Shown: positions 57,582 through 64,000 of the stretch, piece by piece
Layout of the letters: each line of letters begins with the position of its first letter
How positions within the stretch are numbered: the stretch's first letter is position 1
From: Malaya genurostris
Lineage: Eukaryota > Arthropoda > Insecta > Diptera > Culicidae
Assembly (NCBI RefSeq): GCF_030247185.1
Contig: NC_080571.1
Location: 247,973,771 to 248,037,770 of the forward strand
Length of the DNA: 64,000 nt
Direction: 5' to 3'
Notes under the pieces: model-generated
What the model was told of the DNA's origin: nothing
Databases searched by the model: none
The model's input: only the letters and a program-made list of their open reading frames with translations
Position numbers and translations under genes: made by a program

Positions 57582-57830
57582 TAATATGATTTTACTTTCA
57601 TTTATTATGCTAAAACGGTTGATCTGAGTTGTTTAATGTCTTCATTATAGTTATTCATCTTAGAATAATGTTTCTTTTTAAGTGACAAACCATGCTCCAA
57701 ATCTTATTGTAAAGGCACAAAAAAGTTCTGTGAATTATGTTTTTGTGTGCATAAAATAGTATCGTCTTGAAGACATCAAATAACTCAGATCAACTGTTAT
57801 AGCATAATAAATGAAAGCAAAATCATATTA
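57582..57830. mobile_element. MITE with about 60-bp terminal inverted repeats, TA target
   Basis: The left arm starts 'atatgattttactttcattt' (57584) and runs to about 57645. The right arm (about 57768-57828) is its near-perfect complement, sharing 'catttattatgct' and 'ttgatctgagtt'. TA borders both ends, which fits a Tc1/mariner-mobilised MITE. It is about 245 bp with no coding capacity. Confidence 0.82.
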
Positions 57831-57930
57831 TAAAATATAGTTTCACCGATTGAGTTAAAGTTTTGCAGGGTACTTATGGAACCAAAAAAAAAAAGAGCAA
57901 GAAAGTTTGTACCCAAAAAAAAAGAGCAAG
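57831..57930 (-). repeat. Small repeat shared with 53411-53490
   Basis: On the minus strand it reads 'cttgctctttt...ggttccataagtaccctgca...caatcggtgaaactatattt', similar to the plus-strand block near 53420-53490. Confidence 0.55.
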
Positions 57931-58169
57931 AAAGTAATACACACGACATACCAAATCTAGTTACCAGTGATTTTAGACCGAAGTGTTTCGGCGATGTTCT
58001 GAAAATCAGTTTAATCTGCAATTCTAGATAATCAGACCTGGGAATGGCAAATCATCTTTCCATGTCTTCCATCTTCAGGTAATTCCAGCCTATAAATTCC
58101 GTCACATTCGATTTTCAGATATTTTTATAGCCAAATTATTTGTTGATTATGTTTCGAACAAATTTAATT

Positions 58170-58320
58170 TCAATTTAGCGGTTTCAGAAGCATCGGGAAA
58201 AGCGGACAAAACTTTTGAAATAAATCTCACATCGATTTCTCAGAGATGGCAAAACCGATTTAAACAAATTTATATTCAAATGAAGTGATGATCCCAATGA
58301 ACTTCAACTGGCGGTGTACT
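58170..58320 (+). repeat. Family M fragment
   Basis: It contains 'ctcagagatggcaaaaccga', 'tatattcaaatgaagtgatg' and 'cagaagcatcgggaaaagcg', standard family-M blocks, without ends. Confidence 0.65.
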
Positions 58321-58644
58321 TGTAAAAAAGGATGAAAATGCAAAACCATAACTCATCAGAACCAGCGAGGATTTGAATAATTTGCTCTTTCGATTGTCTT
58401 CTAAACAAACCGCATCACCGAAGCGGAAGAAAAATTCTCACACCTGATTTATTTATCTTTTTTTCTATTGCAATTATTTGTTTTATAATACCATTATTAG
58501 TATAACTTTATTGTTATTATTTTTAACTATTATTGTTCATTATTAATTTTATTTTCATTATCTGTTTTTCTTAATTTTAATTTAAAATTAATTTATAATT
58601 ATTGTTATTAGTGTTATAACCATTTTCAATTATAGTTATAATTA

Positions 58645-59444
58645 TTGTTTTTAAAAGTAATAAATTCAATGTTGGATCAAAATTTAAATTATGTCTACAG
58701 TAACATTGATGATTTTAATTTGTCTCATGGGACTGTATGTCCAAAGAATCTAAAAAATTTACAATGGAATGTTCGAGGAATTAACGAGTTACACAAATTT
58801 CATGATGTCTTAACATCCGTCGATAATTTCTCGACTCCAATTGATGTGTTGATTATTGGAGAGACCTGGCTAAAAAGTAAAAATACTGCATTATACAATA
58901 TGAAGGGCTATAATTATATTTTTTTCCTGTCGAGAAAACTCTTCCGGTGGTTTAGTGATGTATTTTAGAAATACAATTGAATACAACGTCGTTGAAAACA
59001 CCTGCAGTGATGGGTTTCATCATATAAATACGGAACTAAAACTGTCCGGAGAAGTGATTGATGGTCATGGTGTCTATCGTCCACCGTCTTATGATTTTTT
59101 ACATGTTTCATGACAATATCGAAAGGTGGCTAAACAAAAGCTGTAGTAATCGTCACTGTTTGATTATCGGAGACATGAATGCCCCAATCAACTTATCTAA
59201 TAACAATGTTGTCTTGAAATATAAATATCTTTTGCAGTCTTATGGTTTTATGTGCTCAAATACGTTTATTACGAGACCCGCAAGCTCAAACATTTTGGAT
59301 CATGTTGTATGTACCATGTCCGATGCTCATCGTTTAAAAAATCATACTATTTTTAGTGATCTAAGCGATCATAGCATGGTTCTGACATTTTTTAAGTTAC
59401 ATCACGGCAAAAATCTGGTTGAGATATCCAAAAGGGGTAATTGA
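58645..59444 (+). pseudogene. LINE endonuclease domain, frameshifted
   Basis: The first part reads LQWNVRGINELHKFHDVLTS and VLIIGETWLK, the first two AP-endonuclease motifs, then shifts frame near 58935. The second part (59058-59444) has LIIGDMNAPI (D and N of the GDxN motif), ASSNILDHVVCT and LSDHSMVLTF (SDH motif). Together they cover the endonuclease, but at least one frameshift and an altered join near 58970-59057 separate them. Inactive. Confidence 0.82.
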
Positions 59445-60127
59445 TCACGAAAAACTTAACAATGATTTCAAAAGTTACGTTGATGCTATCGAACATGTGC
59501 AGGATGTGAAGCCTACAAATCATTATAGCAAAATATAACAATATATTAAAAGATTGCACCAGGGTAGTCACGAAGCATGCTAACATCAAAGACACACAAT
59601 GTCCATGGATAAACTTTGATGTGTGGACATTAATAAAAATTAAAAACAACTACCTAAAACGATGTCGTCGAGACCCCAATGATGTTCGCTTAGCGGGTTT
59701 GCTGAAGCATATTTCTAGAAAACTGGACTTAGCTAAAAAGCGAGCAAAAAGGAATTATTTTGAGAGGCTATTGAACAACACACCGCACTCAAGAATGTGA
59801 AAGAACATAAACCTATTACTAGGTAAAAAGCAAACAACGGAAATTGCATAACTGACAAGAAACTAATCTGTGAAGCGTTCAACAAGCACTTTGTTACAGT
59901 TGGATCCAAGTTAGCAGAGAATATAACCCCAAATTGGTCTTGTCCACTGCAACACATCGATCCAATTGCAAATTCAATTTCCCTCCAACCATCGTCGGTG
60001 AATGAGATTATACTTGTCATCAATGAACTGAAAACGAACAAAAGTCCTGGCCCTGATCTTATTCCAGCAAAAATAATAAAAAAACAATGCCGAATCCTTT
60101 TCTCGGATCTTATCTGACTCATTCAAC
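59445..60127 (+). pseudogene. LINE linker region before RT, degenerate
   Basis: This is the expected position between endonuclease and RT in the same LINE. Pieces such as LNELKTNKSPGPDLIPAKI-like reading (around 60020-60080) correspond to the start of the RT domain (the K-S-P-G-P-D motif). Stops and frameshifts occur throughout. Confidence 0.6.
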
Positions 60128-61765
60128 TTGATGATACAAGGAGGATTCTATCCAGACTGCCTTAAAGTTGCTAAAGTTGTTCCAATTTTAAAATCAGGTG
60201 ACTCTGCAATACTCGATAATTACCGACCTATAGCGACACTTTCAGTCTTTAACAAAATCTTCGAAAAATTGCTGATAAGTCGTATAGGTTGTTTCCTAGA
60301 AAATCACAGAATACTCTATAGCTTGCAATATGGTTTCCGAAGTGGAAGTAGCACAACCGTTGCTATAACTGAGCTCATACATAATATTCTAGAAATAACG
60401 GACTCCAAAAGATATGTGGGTGCTTCATTTTTAGACTCAAAAAAGGCCTTCGACACTCTGAATCATTAAATACTGCTCCATAAACTGGACAAGTATGGAA
60501 TTAGAGGGATTGCTAATAACATAATCCGAAGCTATTTAGAAAACAGAATCCAATATGTTTCAATCGATGGAGAAACAAGTTCTTCAAAACTAGTAAGCAT
60601 TGGCGTACCACAGGGAAGTAATATCGGGGCCTTACTGTTCTTGCTATATATCAACGATATATGCAAGATTAATCTCTCTGGTATTCCAAGGTTATTTGCG
60701 GATGATACGGCCTTGTTTTATCCGAACGCCAATACAAGTTCTATTATAACAAACATGAATAACGACTTGCTGATTTTAAAAGAATACTTCTCTAAAAATC
60801 TGCTCTCTTTGAATATACAAAAAACTAAATATGTCATGTTCCGATCACCTAGGAAAGTTCTTCCCACTCTTCCCAACTTAATTGTTGAAGGAAATGTTAT
60901 AGAAAGAGTGGAAGTTTTTAAATATTTGGGAATCCATCTGGATTCTACGTTGTCTTGGGAACATCATATAAAGGAAATCGAAAAAAAATCTCATCATTGT
61001 GTGGAATTTTAAAACGTGTAAGTCATTTTCTACCACGGAAGACACTTATTCTGTTCTATTTCGCTCATATTCATCCTCACTTGAGTTACCTCATTGTTGC
61101 CTGGGGTAGAGCCTGCAAGTCAAAATTGAAGAGATTGCAAATATGGCAAAATCGTTGTATCAGAATAATATTCGATCTACCCTTTCTATTTCCTACAGTT
61201 CAGCTTTATACAGATCTTCCTCATAAAATCTTACCCATTCTAGGTATCTTTGATGAACAAACATTAATCTTAATCAACAACATAATACATAATCCGGAGA
61301 CTTTTCACAATATAACAATAAATACAACACCTCGAATTCACGTCCCGGGTTGGTGGTTCAATGCATAGGACGCTGGTCTTACAAGTCAGTTGTCGTATGT
61401 TCGAGCCCCGACCTGGAAGGATTCTTAGCGTCAGTAGGATCCATAGTACTAGCCATGCAATGATTCTGTACGCTATGTTTCTATGAATCGGCTGCGAAGT
61501 TTGATGAAACAGAAAGGCCAAATTCCACAAAAGGAATGTAATGCCAAGACTTTGCTTTTTACCTCGAATTCACAACACAAGGCAAATTAATCATCTTTCG
61601 CAATCCCGTGCATTTTCAAATTTTGGTCAGAAACGAATTACATTCATTGGTCCAGCAATATATAATAAACTGCCCACAGAAATACAGAACATTACACATC
61701 GTCACTCATTGAAATCCAGTGTCAAAAACTACCTAAGAACTCGTATACGCCAATTACTAATCTAA
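60128..61765 (+). pseudogene. LINE reverse transcriptase and C-terminal region, broken
   Basis: It includes VVPILKSGDSAILDNYRPIA, LQYGFRSGSSTT and ASFLDSKKAFDTLNH (motif A), followed by an in-frame TAA at 60467-60469. Reading resumes with ILLHKLDKYGIRG, VPQGSNIGALLFLLYIND and LFADDTALFY (motif C, 60692-60721). VFKYLGIHLDSTLSWEHHIK follows, then a frameshift near 61000, HPHLSYLIVAWGRACKSKL, and after the SINE the tail NKLPTEIQN with RTRIRQLLI and a stop. The SINE removes nothing: without it TTPRIHNTRQINHL is continuous. The stop and frameshift make it inactive. Confidence 0.85.
61342..61560 (+). mobile_element. tRNA-headed SINE, copy 1, with 13-bp duplication
   Basis: This 219-bp element has a tRNA-like head (box A in 'ggttggtggttcaatgcata', box B 'gttcgagccccg'), a body containing 'ctagccatgcaatgattctg' and a tail 'ccaagactttgcttttt'. 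Perfect duplications acctcgaattcac flank it (61329-61341 and 61561-61573). The head's anticodon loop reads cttacaa, placing TAC at the anticodon position, like a valine tRNA (inference). Young insertion in a dead LINE. Confidence 0.92.
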
Positions 61766-61900
61766 GTTACTAATTATGTATTTGTGTCTTTTATTCCTAC
61801 GTGTTATATGTAAACCGTCTACAAACAGCTAAATGTAATTATTAATTCAACGCGTTAGAATCACCTAAATTGTAACTATTCTTGTTAATATATGTGCTTC

Positions 61901-62391
61901 TTTAAAAGGAAAAATAAGCCACTAGAAGCACAACTTTCGCTTTTGTCATAGGGTAACAGAGGTATTTTGACCCACTTTATAAAAATATCCACCAAATATT
62001 GTAATATCTTTAAAAACCCCTTCCGTAATAGGTAATTTAATGTGATTAGCTTCAAATTGATGCAAAATGAGTTACTTAACATCGATAAAATCCGATGAAA
62101 TCGATAAAGTTTGTTAGGTGGGCCAAAATATTTGAAGTGGCCAAAATACCTTGTTACCCTATTTAGTATAGCTCTCTATTCATTAATGTTACTTCAAGAA
62201 ATTTAATATTTTCAGCCATTTTAGATATAGTATAGTAGTAATTCAATTTGTTTTTTTAATTGTTGTTGCCAATGGCTGAAAATGGTGCCCTTTACCAGGG
62301 GCTCAAATGCGAGCCTTTTGGTGTGCGGGAGAGTGGAGGGTTAATAAAAAAAAAACTACAAGGATCAGCCCAATGGGGTTGTTCGAGCCGT
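61901..62391. other. Spacer, no gene seen
   Basis: AT-rich sequence with nothing recognised. It ends at the TIR of element T copy 2. Confidence 0.5.
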
Positions 62392-62614
62392 TGATGTGGA
62401 ACAAGGTAACCAAAATTTCTAATGATCTACAATCAAACAGTTCAATCAATCGTCACACTTTTGATTTCGCAAATGCACGAGAGTCTGCTTAGATTGAACC
62501 AAAACCGAACACGCGAACCCAGAATATAGACTTTATTTGTCGTGATTTTTGTTTGTTTTGTAGCCGACGAAATTACACCAATAGCCCAAATGTATGCAAT
62601 TATACGTTTGTACA

Positions 62615-62667
62615 CGATACGGATATCGATATTTAAGCTTGCGATACGGATATCGATATTTAAGCTT
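62615..62667. repeat. 27-bp tandem duplication within element T copy 2
   Basis: 'cgatacggatatcgatattt' plus 'aagctt' occurs twice with period 27. Copy 1 has a single equivalent near 47308-47334. Confidence 0.9.
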
Positions 62668-62699
62668 CTCTTCGCCAAGCTTGTGTTCAAATTTTGTAT

Positions 62700-62905
62700 A
62701 GCAAAGTCTTGGCATTACATTCCTTTTGTGGAATTTGGCCTTCTGTTTCAATAGACTTCGCAGCCGATTCTTAGTGTACAGAATCATTGCATGGCTAGTA
62801 CTATGGATTCTACTGACACTAAGAACCCTTCCAGGTCCGGGCTCGAACATACGACAACTGGCTTGTAAGACCAGCGTCCTATGCATTGAACCGCCAACCC
62901 GGGAC
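62700..62905 (-). mobile_element. tRNA-headed SINE, copy 2 (reverse)
   Basis: It is the reverse complement of the SINE at 61342, from 'agcaaagtcttggcattaca' to the head complement 'ccgccaacccgggac'. Perfect 11-bp duplications aaattttgtat flank it (62689-62699 and 62906-62916). Element T copy 1 holds the empty site ('gttcaagttttgtatgcaac'). Confidence 0.93.
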
Positions 62906-63627
62906 AAATTTTGTATGCAAGCAGTTATTTTTATAGCGTCAAGTTTCTCTACCATTCTGCGATTTTGGTTGAAGCAATTAACTTTTTCTCATTATCAATC
63001 GAGTTCATCTTCTAAAAATTAGAAATTAATCTTAAGCACTCATTTACCCTGGGAAGTTGTCAATTTCTCAGGCGAAACGACATTACATGGAATTTCATCC
63101 GAGCTTGCATTACACAAGATCAGAGCATACCAATTAAAGCTTCAAATCGTTTTATGGCACTTTTTGTCTTGCTGTATAGCAGCAACCTACCTGTAGCATG
63201 GTACTCGTAGGACTGAAACGTTAGCTATAATTTTGCTTATATTTATAGATTCGCGTGCTTCCAACAGCTTCGCTTTAGCATCGATTGACCAATCAGAGCA
63301 ATGCTTTCCCTTTGAAATATCGCTTACTCCTTCAAAACCGTCGACTATGGCAGGGAAATCCAGTATGCCGGAGATTTTTTGCAGACAAAATAGGACACTG
63401 CTAGCTATTAATCAACATTTAAATGATATACAAATAAAAATACATGGCTATGAACATTCAAATTAATACGTAGAAATATTTCCAATCAAATGGTGACATA
63501 ATATTAATAATTGATGCAAAATTGACTGAGCTGTAAATGTTCAAAACCTGACCACATTTCTACGTGTATTTTTCTTGAGTTTCTAATTTGCACCCCTATA
63601 TAGAAAACAAAAATGTGTTCCACATTA

Positions 63628-64000
63628 AAAAAATACTCCCGGGTCTGAATCAGAGATGTCAGCTCTGCAGATTTGTTCTTTGATCTGCAGATTTCTGAAG
63701 ACATGTTTTAGTTGATGACTCTTGAAAATCACGGTTTCGTAGATATTTTTAAAATTTCAGAGACTTTTGAAATTGCCGCGTTCTGTTTTATTTTTCGCTC
63801 GCTAAATCAATCCCGTTCATCATTCTTTACAGACCTAAAGTCCACAGACTCACTTAATCACCAGTCCACAGGTCTCTGATCAGGACATGCAGGGTGATGA
63901 GTATTGAAAATTTAAATTCTTCATTAGGAGTGGTGATACAACAGCAGAAAAATCTTCTCAGTAGCGGCCAACAACTTCACATACATTTTCCAGAGATGAC
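63628..64000. other. Window edge, possible family-M fragment, no gene seen
   Basis: 'gcagggtgatgagtattgaa' and 'attttccagagatgac' near the end resemble family-M blocks, but the match is weak and the sequence is cut by the window. Confidence 0.35.

Larger units (their letters stand above)
58640..61900 (+). mobile_element. L2/CR1-like non-LTR retrotransposon, degenerate, SINE inserted
   Basis: A single-ORF-type LINE: AP endonuclease, then reverse transcriptase with FADDTALFY, then a C-terminal region ending in the NFGQKRITFIGPAIYNKLPT type motif common in L2/CR1-group elements. No RNase H. The coding region is broken by stops and frameshifts. The 5' end is not defined. The 3' UTR follows the stop near 61765 and runs to about 61900. 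A SINE lies at 61342-61560. Confidence 0.85.
62392..63627. mobile_element. Non-autonomous TIR element T, copy 2, carrying a SINE
   Basis: It is collinear with 47086-48063. The left end 'tgatgtggaaca' is exact, the right end has one change (complement reads taatgtggaaca). It is longer than copy 1 because of a 206-bp SINE with its 11-bp duplication and an extra 27-bp tandem unit. No protein is conserved between the copies. Confidence 0.72.

Overview
This window looks like AT-rich, non-coding, transposon-packed DNA from an insect nuclear genome, most likely a mosquito (Culicidae). The evidence is the mix of element families. There is a MosquI-like I-clade retrotransposon with RNase H and several mariner/Tc1 lineages, including DD37D and a probable mosquito DD37E group. 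A Penelope-like element, a tRNA-headed SINE and a very abundant repeat with the phrase 'gagatggctgaaccgatttt' complete the picture. No complete host protein-coding gene was recognised. One short stretch (24911-24998) has exon-like splice signals and is offered only as a candidate. The species cannot be named from this sequence.

Layout. 0-10 kb: a Tc1-like remnant (1906-2714), a decayed Penelope-like element with reverse transcriptase and GIY-YIG motifs on the minus strand (about 2870-4300), two tRNA-like repeats (5.6 and 6.1 kb), then low-repeat DNA. 11.3-15 kb: a DD37D mariner with an intact catalytic region, broken by a 5'-truncated I element, followed by a (TA)99 microsatellite and family-M repeat. 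15.2-22.1 kb: an internally deleted mariner split by a nearly full-length I element (15501-21525) with a perfect 14-bp target-site duplication. 22-31 kb: spacer, a tandem array (26.8-27.9 kb) and copy 1 of a composite repeat. 32.9-37.7 kb: a DD37E-like element interrupted by family M, then a degenerate minisatellite and a mariner scrap. 37.7-46.4 kb: low-repeat DNA with a strong hairpin, a second DD37E-like copy, and a deleted mariner nested in family M. 47-48 kb and 62.4-63.6 kb: two copies of a non-autonomous TIR element, one carrying a SINE. 50.3-51.8 kb: a very homogeneous 8-bp satellite. 54-57.2 kb: copy 2 of the composite repeat with a PIF/Harbinger-type MITE. 58.6-61.9 kb: a broken L2/CR1-like LINE carrying a SINE with a perfect 13-bp duplication.

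The elements do not form a pathway. The window is a record of nested insertions, and several have their empty site preserved elsewhere in the same window, so the order of events can be read directly. The only long intact protein is the I-element ORF2 (EN-RT-RNase H). Its ORF1 carries a single apparent one-base frameshift. I saw no convincing evidence of a new biological system. The best leads are the near-intact I element, the young SINE, the structured MITEs and hairpin, the 8-bp satellite and the candidate exon.
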